A DNA stretch of 64,000 nt from Cocos nucifera (GCA_006176705.1 QRFJ01001911.1:1-64000); one strand, 5' to 3'. Counted from the stretch's first letter, positions 24,713 to 35,960 are shown. Program-made: numbers and translations. The notes: generated from the letters alone by a model not told the origin.

Positions 24713-24940
24713 ATGAGTACGTGGAGAGGAAATGCACTAGGATTGATGTTACTGTTCTTGCTGGTTGCTACCCCACAGCCTTTCTGTACAGCCGCGAGGA
24801 CATCAGCATGGCAGACGTGGCTTGTTGAAACAAGTTTGGCGTTGGAGTCCCTCCTTGGACCGGGTCCCTCGGGTTGCACAAATTCCCCTATCAAGACTGG
24901 CCCATGCCCAAGCCCAAGCCCACCAAAGCCACGACCATAA
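24713..24940 (+). CDS. Small secreted peptide precursor 1 (possible CTNIP/SCREW-like phytocytokine)
   Basis: A 75-residue single-exon precursor. Residues 1-28 form a typical secretion signal (basic start MSTWRGN, hydrophobic LGLMLLFLLVA, small residues before AAR). A variable middle (29-48) is followed by a Pro/Gly/Ser-rich C-terminus containing SGCTNSPIKTGPC, with the only two C-terminal cysteines nine residues apart. Size, signal peptide and a terminal two-cysteine CTN...P...C motif resemble the CTNIP/SCREW signalling peptides perceived by HSL3/NUT receptor kinases; this is my inference. Gene 2 is a clear paralogue (same MSTWR start and same end layout). The start is favoured by the conserved context GGGAAGAAATGAG and by a TATA box 108 bp upstream. 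An extra Cys at residue 25 lies at the end of the signal region. Confidence 0.6.
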   Translation: MSTWRGNALGLMLLFLLVATPQPFCTAARTSAWQTWLVETSLALESLLGPGPSGCTNSPIKTGPCPSPSPPKPRP

Positions 24941-25957
24941 TTGGATTCTGCAAGATGACAAAGCACTTCTGCAGATGCTTAGAAGCTATATATATATATA
25001 TCGCTTGTAGCTAAAGTGCTGTTTGCTGTTACCTCTCGTCAGAATCTGAGTAGGGTTCGAGTTCATAATTTGATGGTTCCCATAAATGTTTTATAATTTT
25101 TTTTTTCTTTCGAAAATAAATCCACTTGTATCTTTGTGTTTCCAATACCCGTAATGCCAAGTTCCCAGTTTTATATATTTATTTTAATGGATACAGTGTC
25201 AGCATGTGAGATCTTATTTGTTAGGTGAGTCATTTTTTTTCGTGTACGTGCACTCATGAGACAGAGAATAATTTAAGAGTTATCCATATTCCAATAAATA
25301 TAATATTTCTATAATGATCTAAATGTTTCTTGATTGAAAGAAATATGGTGATATCCAAGAGAAATGCAGATAAGCACCAATCCATATCATCAAGTAAGAG
25401 TACTGTCATGTAGGACTATTCTATGCACCCACCGTGTGGCAACAGGGTGTTAAAGATGATTCACACGAACTGGTCCAATTCACAAGGAGGTTTGGAGAAC
25501 CACTAAAATCTAAGACACAGCCACATGGGACGATCAATAGAGTGATAATGGATATAATTATATTTCTTTAATCAATGCTCATAGGACCTTGTGGACTACC
25601 AAATGCACATATTTCTAATAGCAAACTGTGCTGTTCTCTTAACAAACTTGTGCTATTTGATGTGCTTCTCCACATCAGGTATGGTCATGCAATGCATCAT
25701 CTGATTATTATTAGTACTTAGTTTATTATGTGTTCATGCAGTCGTCACTATAATTAATAATGAATCTTAACTATTTCTATTTTATGACTCTTTTTGTGTT
25801 CAAATGTTTGAAAAACAAGCATATAAACCTATTGATGGAGAGAGAGAGAGAGAGAGAGAGAAAGTATAGCAGAAGAGATTAAGTCTCTAAATAAACTAGT
25901 CTTCTGGAATAATTTATAAGACTCACGTAATGGTACAGTACAAAAGCTGATGTAAGA
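24941..25957 (+). other. 3' flank of peptide gene 1 and spacer with a GA microsatellite
   Basis: 24950-25200 is conserved with the region after gene 2 (TGCTTAGAAGC followed by a TA run, then CTGTTACCTCT and TTTATAATTTTT), so it probably includes the 3' untranslated region. The TA run is short here (about 24992-25002). A (GA)n microsatellite lies at 25838-25861. From 25621 on the sequence is duplicated at 56447. No gene seen. Confidence 0.5.
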
Positions 25958-26819
25958 TGTTAGTGCAAAATTTGTTTGACGTCAGATCAAACTAGAATCG
26001 AGGAAGACGAGATCGCCGTTGGTGACCTGCAAAACAAAATCTCGTCCGGAGTCGGTGGTGGTGGCTCTGGTAGGACCCTCCGACGGTCAAGTTAGCTCTT
26101 CTGGCCAATAAAAATAAGTGCTCAGAGAGGAGTTCAGCAGAATTTCGAGAATGAGAAGAAAGCTTAGCTAAAACGTATTTGGAGGATCCCTTTTTATAGA
26201 TGGAGTTTGTTGTAACTGCCTTGATAAATGACCATCATAACCATCCTTGATAAATGACAATCGTGATTGTCCTGATAAATGACAATCATAATTATCCTAA
26301 TGAATGATGTTCGTGATTATCCTGATAAATGTCAATTGTAACCGTTCAATAGTGGGATCGCCTGTAGCAATCCGTCTGAAGGAACGGTCCAGAAAAAGTT
26401 TGGCTCCTATAGAAATCTAACTGCTAGAGGAGTCTGGAAGGAGTTCGACTTCCGTAGAAGCCTGACTGTTGGAGGAGTCTAGAAGGAGTTCGGCTCCCGT
26501 AGAAGTCCGACTACTGGAGAAATCCGAAAGAAGTTCGACTCCCGTAGAAGCTCGATTGCTGGAGGAGTCCGAAAGAAGTTCGACCGATTGAAGAGGTTCG
26601 GTTGGGGCTCGACCATTGAAAAGTTTGGCTGACTGAAGAGATTCAGTTGGGGCTCGATCGCTGAGAAGTTCGATTGGATTTGGCCGCTGGATAGTTCGGC
26701 TACTGAATGAGCCCGACTGCTAGGGAGAGAATTTTTGATTGAAGCTCTTCCGTAATTACCAACTACATTAGGCTAAGCTTTAGACTGGACTTCGACGGGA
26801 GCGAGATTTATCCCCAACA
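25958..26819 (-). repeat. 3' LTR of TRG copy B
   Basis: 862 bp; plus-strand edges TGTTAGTGCAAAATTTG and TTTATCCCCAACA. It contains a TATA box on the minus strand (plus: CCTTTTTATAGATGG, about 26190-26204), five or so ~31-bp GATAAATGACAATCAT units (26218-26345), and about four copies of the 45-bp unit (26380-26585). On its internal side the minus strand reads AAAAGTGGAGGAACTAT, the polypurine tract. Confidence 0.82.
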
Positions 26820-28175
26820 ATAGTTCCTCCACTTTTGAGTTCGAAACTCGAAGGAAGGAAGTACAAAAAGGACGACTGTCGAAGTCCTCTTCAAGGCTCT
26901 GCACCTTGTCTCCAGCCGAGGTTGAAGGTATAGTTGAAGTTGGGGGGAGATCTTGTCTCCTATTGTTGTCGAGCATAATGGGGCCATCTTCGGAGCCTTT
27001 CCTCTCATCCCATCTAAAATGACTGAGGCCTTCGACTTTGCTCACGTTAGGATGAGGTTCTCCTCCTATTCCTAATGGACTGTGGAGGCACATAAGGGCC
27101 ATTGTCAGGGCCTCTCCTCCCTTCTCATCTAAAATGAACGAGGCCTTTGACTTTGCTTACGTTAGGATGAGGTTCTCCTTCTATTTCTAACGGACTGTGG
27201 GGGCAAATAAGGGCCATTGTCAGGGCCTCTCCCTCCATCTTGTCTAAAATGAATGAGGCCTTCGACTTTGCTCACGTTAGGACAAGGTCCTCCTCCTATT
27301 CCTAATGGGCTGTGGGGGCACATAAGGGCCATTGTCAGGGCCTCTCCCTCCATCTCATCTAAAATGAATGAGGCCTTCGACTTTGCTCATGTTAGGATGA
27401 GGTCTTTCCTCCTATTCCTAACGAACTGTGGGGGCACATAAGGGCCGTTGTCAGGGCCTCTCCCTCCATCTCGTCTAAAATGAATGAGGCCTTCAACTTT
27501 GCTCACGTTAGGATGAGGTTCTCTTCCTGTTCCTAACGGGCTGTGAGGGCACATACGGACCATTGTCAAGGCCTCTATACCCATTGAGGTTGAAGCTCGA
27601 AAAAAATCTTATCTCCTGCTGAGGTTGACGTTGAAGTGGAAGCTTGGAGAAGATCTTGTCTCTAATTGAAGTTAACAAGGATGCTCGGAAGAGATCTTAT
27701 CTCTAGCCGAGGTTGACTCGGATGCTCGAAAGAGATCTTATCTCTAGCCGAAGTTGAAGAAGATCTTATCTTCTATTGGCATAGAAGCTCGGGGGAGATC
27801 TTATCTCCAGCCGAGGTTGACTTCGATTCTCAGAAGAAATCCTATCTCTAATCAAGATTGACTCGGACGCTCGGAAGAGATCTTATCTCTAGTCGAGGTT
27901 GAAGGACTTTGACCTGCTCATGTTAGGATGAGGTTCTCCTCCTATTCCTAACACGACCACTATTGATTGCTTTTTCTCTATCATCACATAGTTTTTGCAC
28001 CAAAAAATAATAATATTGAAATAGAAAAATTTTATTGAAGAGAAATCACTGGCAGCATATTCTCGAATTCTTTATGTTTTAGAATCGTAGGAGCGTTGTT
28101 CTTTCGAGTTCCTTCAGACGATAAGTTTCGAACCGGATGACCTCCTTGTTGTTCCCCCATCATGGGTGGTTCTGA
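26820..28175 (-). repeat. Non-coding tandem-repeat region of TRG copy B
   Basis: 27005-27590 holds about five copies of a ~118-bp unit. Each contains GTTAGGATGAGG-TTCT-CCTCCTATTCCTAAC, which can fold as a hairpin: a 7-bp outer stem GTTAGGA/TCCTAAC, a 4-bp inner stem GAGG/CCTC and the loop TTCT. 27600-27900 has several AGATCTTATCTC-type units like the large arrays of copy C. The region between array and gag (27960-28175) has nothing further. Short frames here are repeat translations. Confidence 0.75.
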
Positions 28176-29660
28176 CTACGACAGCGCTCTTGGCCGATCT
28201 TCTCCTGCTTCAAGCTGGCATCGGAGGAATTGACCCAATCAGCCTCTCCTGATGAGCTCCTCGATTTTGTCTTAGAGCTGACTGCATTCTTCAGTATCGT
28301 GGCCGTGGTTATGATGGTAGAGACAGTATTTACTTCGATCGCTCTTATTTGGGGGAGACCGTAATTCTTCTGGTCTTGGTAGCTGACTCTTAATTTTCAT
28401 CAGAACTTGAGTTTTAGGAGCATTAAGGAGAACATAGTTGTGAAATCTTTTAGGAGGAGAACTTCTTCGCGCCCTTCTGTCAGAGCTTCTTTGATGACGA
28501 GCTTGAGGAGGAGTTCGGTCTCGCTTGTGCTCGGGATAAGTCCTTGAGTGCGACCGAACTTCATTCGATCCTCCTTCAGCGGTGGGTCTATTAGACTCAT
28601 CCACCCGTCGTTCTCCTGCAGCTTCTTCGTCTTTCAATTTGAAGGCTTCTTCTGCACAGGCATATCCCTCAGCTTGAGCTAGCAGAGCGGCAAAGTTTCT
28701 GAGGTACTTCTTCTCCAGAGAGAATAGCAAATTATTCTTCTGAAGGCCATCCTTGAGTGCGGCCATTGCAACAGACTAGTCCAGATCCCAGACCTTCAAT
28801 GTCGCAGTGTTAAACGGGATGACATAAGCCTAAATGGATTCCTTCTTTTGCTTGATGTTCATCAAAAAATCCGAAACCTCGATGCGGACGTCTACTGCTG
28901 ATGAAGTAAGCCATGAACTGATAGCTCATCTGATCAAAAGAGAAGATCGTACCTGGCTTCAACATCGAGTACCAATTTCTTGCTGCTCCCTTTAAGGTAG
29001 ATGAAAAAGCTCACATAATATGGCATCTGGTGCACCATGAAGCAGCATCATAGTTCTGAAAGGCCTCCAGATGATCAACCGGATCAAGAGGTTCCATTGT
29101 AGCTTTCAAGTTAAGGAAGCTTGAAGTTCGACGGAATGGACTCTTGCATAATTTAGAGAGAGAAAGGAGGATCGGTACGGATGTTGTCATGGTGAGCTGG
29201 GACGACGTGGTCCGAGCTCCTCAATCCGCTAGTCCATCTTTCGTAGTTTGTGATTGAGGACGTCATCTCAGTCGCAGACCTTGGAGGGCTTCCAGCTACA
29301 GATGGAGAAGGTCTCCTCCAGAGGAGAACCATGATCCGAAACTTGGATCCTCTACTCTCTATTTTTTCTTTCCAGTGGTGATGGACATGCTAGCCCAAAT
29401 GCTCTTCCTTGGAAATCAATTTCTGACATCCTGATGGTGGTTTCTTGATGGAGCTGCCGTCAGGGGCTGTCGCATGGCCTGCACCATCTCGGTGAGGTTC
29501 TAAATCCTACTACATCAGTAGGTTAAACTGCTTCCGAATCTACTATGGCTGTAGGTGGAGCTTGAGTTATCGGAAGCTGGAGCGAAAAACTGATGTATCT
29601 GGATGGGATCTGAACTGCAGAGGTTGTTGATCATCGGATCGAAGCTTTCTTGGGAGGCAT
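28176..29660 (-). pseudogene. Gag of TRG copy B, Tat/gypsy type, interrupted
   Basis: Gag forms the virus-like particle. Reading minus, the frame starts MPPKKASIR (ATG at 29660) and is soon interrupted by stops. A conserved capsid section is recognisable: VAMAALKDGLQKNNLLFSL in two short runs, then LRNFAALLAQAEGYA and AEEAFKLKDEE, the hallmark of plant Tat-type gag. The best open stretch is 28272-28766. A zinc-knuckle variant follows, YCLYHHNHGHDTEEC (C-x2-H-x4-H-x4-C), rather than a classic CCHC, then IEELIRRG and a terminal stop at 28178-28176. No protease follows. Multiple stops mean no intact product. Confidence 0.85.
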
Positions 29661-29763
29661 TGTACCTGTAAAGAACTCTAGAGAGAAAGAAGAAAGATCG
29701 CTACTGAGCACTCCTTTAAGATAAGGGAATGATTCAGGCTCCTTCCTTCTAATGCGTCAATTC
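29661..29763 (-). other. Leader and primer binding site of TRG copy B
   Basis: On the minus strand the LTR end (...CACCAACA) is followed by GAATTGACGCATTAGAAGGAAGG, a decayed form of the TTGGCGCTAGAGGAAGGG-type primer site of the family. The GAGCACTCCTTTAAG box (plus strand, 29707-29721) is shared with copies A (2484-2498) and C (about 48044-48058). Confidence 0.6.
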
Positions 29764-30644
29764 TGTTGGTGCAGAATTTGGTTGACATCGGATCGAACTA
29801 GAGTCGAGAAAGATGAGATTGCCATCGGTGACCTGCAAAATAAAGTTTCATTCAGAGTCGATGGTGGTGGCTCTGGTAGAACCCTCCGACGGTCAAGTTA
29901 GCTCTTCTGGCCAATAGAAATAGAGTGCTCAGAGAGGAGTTCGATAGAGTTTCGAAAAGAAGAAGAAAGCTTAGCCAAAATATATCTGAAGGGTTTCTTT
30001 TTATAAATGGAGCTTATTATAACTGCCTTGATAAATGACCATCGTAACCATCCTTGATAAAGGACAATCGTGATTATCCTGATAAATGACAATCATAATT
30101 ATTCTAATGAGTGATGTTCGTGATTGTCCTAATAAATGCCAATTGTAATCATTCAATAGTGGGATCGCCAGTAGCAATCTGTCTGAAGGAATGGTCCGAA
30201 AGAAGTTCGACTCCTTATATGAAATCCGACTACTGGAGAAGTCTGAAAGGAGTTCGACTTTCGTAGAAGTTCAGCTGCTGGAGGAGTCCAGAAGGAGTTC
30301 GGCTCCCATAGAAGTCCGGTTGTTGGAGGAATCCGAAAGAAGTTCGGCTCCCGTAGAAGCTCGATTGCTGGAGGAGTCCGAAAGAAGTTTGGCCGTTGAG
30401 AAATTCGATCGACTGAAGAGGTTCGACTGGAGCTCGATCACTGAAAAGTTCGACCGACTGAAGAGGTTCGGTTGGGGCTCGGTCGCTGAGAAGTTCGGTT
30501 GGGTTTGGCTGCTGGGTAGTTCAGCCATTGAATGAGCCCGACTGCTAGGGAGAGAATTTTTGATTGAAGTTCTTTCATAATTACCAGCTACATTAGGTTA
30601 AGCTTCAGACTGGACTTCGATGGGAGCGAAATTTATCCCCAACA
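29764..30644 (-). repeat. 5' LTR of TRG copy B
   Basis: 881 bp, edges TGTTGGTGCAGAATTTGG and TTTATCCCCAACA. It carries the same modules as the 3' LTR: a TATA box on the minus strand (near 29995), ~31-bp GATAAATGACAATC units and 45-bp units (30195-30390). A frame over the latter (30191-30535) gives a 15-residue repeat with the core LLEESERSSAPVEAR; I read it as repeat translation, not a gene. Confidence 0.82.
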
Positions 30645-32400
30645 TAAGGGTCTCAAACTCTAGCATCAAACACAATCTTTCAAAACTTCATCCATTTTTT
30701 TGCTCTAACCCTAGAGCGACTCCTTACTAAGTTCATCTAGACTTAGAAATAATAATGTTGCTTGCTTTCTTCTCTTAGTCTTCTCCTGACTTGGATACAA
30801 GAACTCCTTTCTTCCTCTCTAGAAAACCCCTAGATGAAGCCCCTAATCTCTTCTTTCTTTTCCTATCCCTACAAACATGGAGCCATTCCACTTAAGTGGA
30901 GAACTCCTCATGGGCTAAACCCAAGGAAAAAAATAGGTGCAAAATAATATAAGCCTCATCATGGGGTTAGACACAAAATACAATAGGATAATATGAACTC
31001 AAGCTTCTCAGTGTAGATCATTTTCTAAAAGAAATGGCTACTTAAATTCCATCTAGAAGGGAGGTCTAGATGCTCATTTTAGTATGAAAAGTTGTGACTT
31101 AGAGATTGGTTAGGTACAATTGGCATGCACCAACCTTTTGAATAAAGCAAAGTTCCTAAGACGTTATTAATTGAGGTTAGGTCATCAATTAACCAAAATT
31201 TACTTGTATGATATTTGTGAGACATGAACAAAAGATCACCATAGCTCACAAAGATCATCGCTTAAGATTGTATGCCTCATTTTGTCCCTAAAAATGTAGG
31301 TTATCTAGTACATATCTATTATAACCATAGATAATATATATCTACAATAAATAGTGAGAAATATTGAGACAATGAAGATCCAAATCATTTGATGGAGAAA
31401 AATGGCAAATGTGAATTCTGATCCTAGGCCAAAAACCCAATTTCAATTTGAGATTCAGCTTATTGCTTTTAAATGCAGCAATATATAAGGCTATTTCTAT
31501 TAATGTGTAGAATATTTGAAGTATCTTCACTTGCTTGCGTAATAACTCACTAGAATTCTCCATACATCTTCAAATGACAAAGCAATAGATATTCATAAGA
31601 AACCTAGAAGATGATTCTTGAAGAACCTAAAAGACACGTTCATGTAAACTTTATTAGCTTATTTAATATATTCATGCAATTACTATTTCTAAAGGATTTA
31701 CTTTCCAACGTCATGTCGGCTCATTTGACGTATATGACCTAAAATCTTAATATTAGATCTATGTTAGATCTAAAATAGATGGTCAGTGAATCCAACTAAT
31801 TACCTAGTGGTCATGTTGCAAAATCTTTTAATCCAAATTAAAATATATATAGACCAACTTGATATTATCTTTGATGTTTCTGACTTGAAAAGTGTGCATA
31901 TATAAAGTAAAAGTGTCGTACATATCCAAGTTCATCGTTGGGTATGTCTATACCAAACCAAAGTTTGGTCAGAATCTCTGTTGGAAATTCCTCACACTCC
32001 AAAATACTTGACTAAAAAATTAGATCTTGGAGTCGGTAATTATCCAGCTTAGTTAAAATTAGCTTATTATTGGGGACGGGTAAACAAGCGTACTTGAGTA
32101 TGGAACTATAATAGATTCTACTTTATAGGACTGAAATTTAGCACTTTGTGGAAGTTGAGATGGTAAAACTAAGCTGTGCATAGTTACAAGTTTCTTGAAA
32201 ATTCTTTTGCATATATACTCGAGTGACCTAACTAAAAGCTTCAACATTAGATAAATTCTTAATTTTTAGTTAATTTTATGGCATAAAAATAGTAGATATT
32301 TGTTAGTCATACTTTAATTTATGATGCACAGACTGAACTATAAATGAAATTAGTAATTTATTAAATAGGTAAAATTTTTTATAAGAGTAATGTCCAAATT
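30645..32400. other. Spacer; first part duplicated at 56767-57733
   Basis: 30645 to about 31466 matches 56767-57733 closely (shared CTAGAAAACCCCTAGATGAAG, GGCATGCACCAACCTTTTG). No coding frame is supported. 31467-32400 is AT-rich with no feature I recognise. Confidence 0.6.
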
Positions 32401-32409
32401 TTCATGAGA

Positions 32410-32780
32410 AATAACTAAGCATAATTTTCTCTAGAGCACCACGTACTTGTACTTGGAAACAAGACTAGGCCTTGCTGTGCCAGAGTACACGACGGTCAAG
32501 TCATCTGAGTAGTTTCCGTATGATATATGCTAGCTGTGACCCATTTCAGGAAGTTTGAATGGTCCAAGTCTCCACTCGTGCCAAGTTGTTATATTCTCTC
32601 TTGAATCAACGTGAAAGACATGCATGTTGCAGATATTTAATTCAAACATTCATGAAAATATATGGAAATTGCTCCTTGGCTCGAGTCCATGTATTCTTCG
32701 TTCCAATATATTTAGACTTTAAAACTCGGGCAAGATTTAAAGGACCAAAGGTTCGTGGTACAATCTATATAAACCCGCTA
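32410..32780 (+). promoter_or_regulatory. Promoter of secreted-peptide gene 2
   Basis: Homologous to the promoter of gene 1 but with a single upstream module (CCAAGTCTCCACTCGTGCCAAG, then TTTAATTCAAACATTCATGAA). The TATA box TATATAAA is at 32766-32773, 126 bp before the ATG. A sub-block GTACACGACGGTCAAGTCATCTGAG-TAGTTTCCGTA (32485-32520) is also present in gene 1 (about 24241-24276). Confidence 0.5.
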
Positions 32781-32898
32781 TGTTTAAGGTTCTTCACAGG
32801 AAGAAAGCCCCATTAGTTAGAAGAGATACGTTCTAGCCAATTAAGACAAAAAAGAAAAAACCACTTCCATTGTAAGCATATAGAAACGTTGGGAAGAA

Positions 32899-33126
32899 AT
32901 GAGTACGTGGAGACGAAATGCACTTGGATTGATGTTGCTGTTCTTGTTGGTTGCTACCCCACAGCCTTTCTCTACAGCTGCGAGGCCATCAGCATGGCGG
33001 ACGCCGCTTGCTGAGAGAAGTTTGGCATCGGAGTCCCTCCAAAAAGGTCCAGTACCAACATCGGGTCCCTCGGGATGTAGCAAGTCCAATGTGAAAGGTG
33101 GCCCTTGCCCAAGCCCACCAGCATAA
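32899..33126 (+). CDS. Small secreted peptide precursor 2 (paralogue of precursor 1)
   Basis: 75 residues, same length as precursor 1. The signal peptide (MSTWRRNALGLMLLFLLVA...) is nearly identical. The middle differs (SAWRTPLAERSLASESLQKG), and the C-terminus reads SGPSGCSKSNVKGGPCPSPPA, with two cysteines nine residues apart as in precursor 1. SGPS also recalls the PIP family core, but the GxGH ending of PIP peptides is absent. The conserved spacing of Cys-x9-Cys, with changed residues between, fits a mature secreted peptide closed by a disulfide. Gene 2 lacks the signal-region Cys of copy 1. Function is inferred; a CTNIP/SCREW relation is the leading idea and the CTN core itself is replaced by CSK. 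Confidence 0.6.
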   Translation: MSTWRRNALGLMLLFLLVATPQPFSTAARPSAWRTPLAERSLASESLQKGPVPTSGPSGCSKSNVKGGPCPSPPA

Positions 33127-33170
33127 TTGGATTCTCTACGATGATAAGCACTACTGCAAATGCTTAGAAG

Positions 33171-33171
<1 letters not shown>

Positions 33172-33216
<45 letters not shown>
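33172..33216. repeat. (TA)n microsatellite in the 3' flank of peptide gene 2
   Basis: An uninterrupted TA run of about 22 units 46 bp after the stop codon. The equivalent run after gene 1 has about five units. Its length should vary between individuals. The short frame covering it (33098-33304) is an artefact. Confidence 0.95.
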
Positions 33217-33218
<2 letters not shown>

Positions 33219-34627
33219 TTGCAGTTGATGCTTGCTGTTACCTCTTGTCAGAAACCGAGCAGGGTTCAAGTTCATATTTTCATGGTTTCATAAATTTTTT
33301 ATAATTTTTCTTCTTTCTTTTGAAAATAAATCCACTTGTATCCATCAGTTTCAAATATCCTATTTTATATATTTATTTTAATGAATACAGTGTCAGCATG
33401 TGAGATCTTACTAATTATGTGAGTCATTTTTGTTTATGCATCTGTGGGCATCACATAGAGAGAAATTGAAGACATAAATATTCCAATAAATATAGTATTT
33501 CTATAATGATATAAATATTTCTTGACAAAAAATATGGTAATATATAAATCACACAGAAAGTAGTCTTCAAAATTTGATAGAAAGGATGGCTGTGGCAACT
33601 AGGTTGAAAATTTTGATGCCGAAAAATACTCTGTATACATGAGCAGGGGAAGAAATACTCCCAATAGAAGTTTTTCTCTTCTTCGATTTCCAGGCTAGAA
33701 AAAATAATCCTAAAGCAGCCAAATCCTAGGGCCCTTGGTCTATAAAGGATCTTCTCTCCCTCCTAGCCACCTTGCCCTAAAACCTCATCTATCGCCGGCA
33801 AAAAATCCTCTGATTTGTTCTTTATTTTCTGTAAAGGATCTTTGGAATTTTTTCTTGATAAACTAGCCATCTTGACCTCACAGGAGCCAAAGTAAGACCT
33901 AAATCTTTATTTTTCTTTTCTTCTAGTTAGTAATTGAGGTTGCCATTGCTAGGATTTTGGCTGACGAGGTGCCAAATTAATAAAATCAGTGTATCTCCTA
34001 TTTTATGCCTTTTTTCTTCTTCTACTGTGTTGATGACCATCACTAGATATGGTCTTGATGGGATCACCATTGGTCATTGCCGCAACCTCACCATTGAGTG
34101 ATCACTACCATGGCCACTATTAAGGGTTTTAGCCATCATTTATGAAGAAGGGAGAGAACTCTCCCCTATATTAGTTGAAGAAGAAGAGAGTTTTCTCTCT
34201 TCTTCCTATTTTCTCTCTCCTAACCTCTTGTTCTCTCTTCTCACCTTTTCTCTCTCTTCTTCATTCTCTCTCCACTCTCTTCCTTTCTCTCTCATTGATT
34301 CAAAGGGTTTAGTGAAAGGAATTTGGGGATTCGACGTCAAACCACTGGTGAACACATGAGGATTCTAGGTTGTTAAATCTATTTCATAATCTTTACTATT
34401 GATGTCTGAACTTTAATCTATGTGAAAAAAATTATCTGCATAAGAGAGAATTAGGCAAGGTATTTCACTGTAGAACTTAATTGAGAAGTGAAATCAGTAT
34501 ACATCATATAGGGTCGGGCACAATTAGAGGTAAGAGTTCTTTTAACATAATCATCTACATGATTATGAAAAATTTTATAACTAAACCTACATGATTGTGT
34601 AATTTATTTATATACAAGCTCATATGT
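33217..34627. other. Spacer with a pyrimidine-rich leader-like stretch
   Basis: 33217-33420 is the conserved 3' flank of the peptide gene. 33740-33800 has a TATA-like GGTCTATAAAGGATC followed by a CT-rich leader, and 34155-34300 is strongly CT-rich (TTCTCTCTCTTCTTC-type). This could be an old LTR or transposon promoter, but no ends were found and no coding frame is supported. Confidence 0.35.
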
Positions 34628-35960
34628 CATAAGAAAAAGGACTATTAGCGATGGCTAATTACCATTGCTAATAGTCCTTTAGTCATTGCTAATGCTTATT
34701 AGCGATGGAACATCGTCGGTAAAAAATCATCCTAAATAATCTTATTGCTAATTATCATTATTAGCGATAATAATTTAGCCATCGCTAATGAAGATAATTA
34801 GTGACGAGATTATTTGCAATAGCTTTTTAGTGACGACATTCCATCACTAATAGCATTAGCGATAGCTAAAGGAACTATCAACGATGGTAATAATGAAGAT
34901 AATTAGCATCAAAATTTCATCATGCTAATAATTTTAATTTTTTAATTAAAAATATTAAAAAAATTATTAGCGATGGTAGTTTCCATCTCTCTACTACCAT
35001 TGCTAATAATTTTTTAATTTTTTTAATTAAAATTTAAAAAACTATTAGCGATGATAAGTACCATCGCTAATGCCATCGCTAATAGTTTTTTAATATTTTT
35101 AAATTATAATTAAATATTTTAAAATTTATTTTAATCATACTAATAAGCAATAATATTTTTTAAAATCTATTATAAATAAAATAATAATTATTTAATATAA
35201 TTATAAATATAAAATTAATTATATTATATTAAAAATATAAGTTATATAATTTTATAAATTTATACGGCTTTATAAGTCTCAAAATTATATACATATCAAA
35301 AAAAAAATTATGTAAGATCATCCTTGTCATCCTCCTCATTCTCCTCCTGCTTCTGTACATCCTCTCTAGTAGCTAGTGAATGAGAGCCGGATGTCCCAGC
35401 ATCTTATAATAAAAAGTAAAATATTATTAATAAGTTTTGATACGAATGCGTATATATCGATACGAGATATATATTTTGATATTTCACTCTAATTTTTGAA
35501 ATAAATTATTTTTATATATTTTATTTGAATGAATACGGAGCTATAGACACTTCTGTTCCATCGATTAAATGGTTAGACTGAATTTTTATTCCCTAGGTAT
35601 CCTTTCTGGACTCAAGTCTAAACATGTGAAGCTTCTAAATATAAAAATTTAAAATAAGTAAAGAAAATTATAGCTAGATTGATCTGCTGTGATGGTTGTG
35701 ATAATGAGTCCCAGCTGATTGTTCATATGTAGGTTCTAGAAAATTTTAATGATTATATCATGGATGGCATCTCAAAATCTCTGAGGTCACTAGCTCTAAA
35801 GCCTTCGCACGACCTTCCTCTATATGTGCGTCACCCTACGTCTAAGTCGTCAAGCCCTGAGAGAAGGATGTTGATGAAGAATATCAAGTTGCTAAAGGAT
35901 CAAAACTATGGCCAAATCCTATGATTTGACTCCTATACCCTGGGATCAATGTCGGATGAT
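34628..35960 (-). mobile_element. CACTA-type transposon end X1 (eroded terminus, subterminal repeats, possible last exon)
   Basis: Starts near CATAAGAAAAAGGACTATTA, an eroded version of the CACTACAAGAA terminus. To about 35130 it holds many copies of TTAGCGATGG and its complement CCATCGCTAAT in both orientations, the subterminal repeats typical of En/Spm-CACTA elements. At 35308-35404 (minus) a short frame DAGTSGSHSL...EENEEDDKDDLT ends in a stop after a splice-acceptor-like TTATAAG; it could be the acidic last exon of the transposase. X2 interrupts it at 35961. Confidence 0.6.

Larger units (their letters stand above)
25958..30644 (-). mobile_element. TRG copy B: complete gag-only (TR-GAG type) gypsy retrotransposon, antisense
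   Basis: A 4.7-kb element with both LTRs (25958-26819 and 29764-30644), flanked by near-identical 5-bp duplications TAAGA (25953-25957) and TAAGG (30645-30649). Internal order on the minus strand: primer site, gag (29660 to 28176), repeat-rich non-coding region, polypurine tract, 3' LTR. There is no protease, integrase or reverse transcriptase, so it would need an autonomous Tat-type relative. A paralogous empty site exists at 56767. Confidence 0.85.

Noticed and set aside
32899..33126. Assignment of the peptide to the PIP/IDA family because of SGPS
   Set aside because: The PIP core continues to a GxGH end and IDA peptides end in a basic HN motif; here a two-cysteine Pro-rich tail follows instead.
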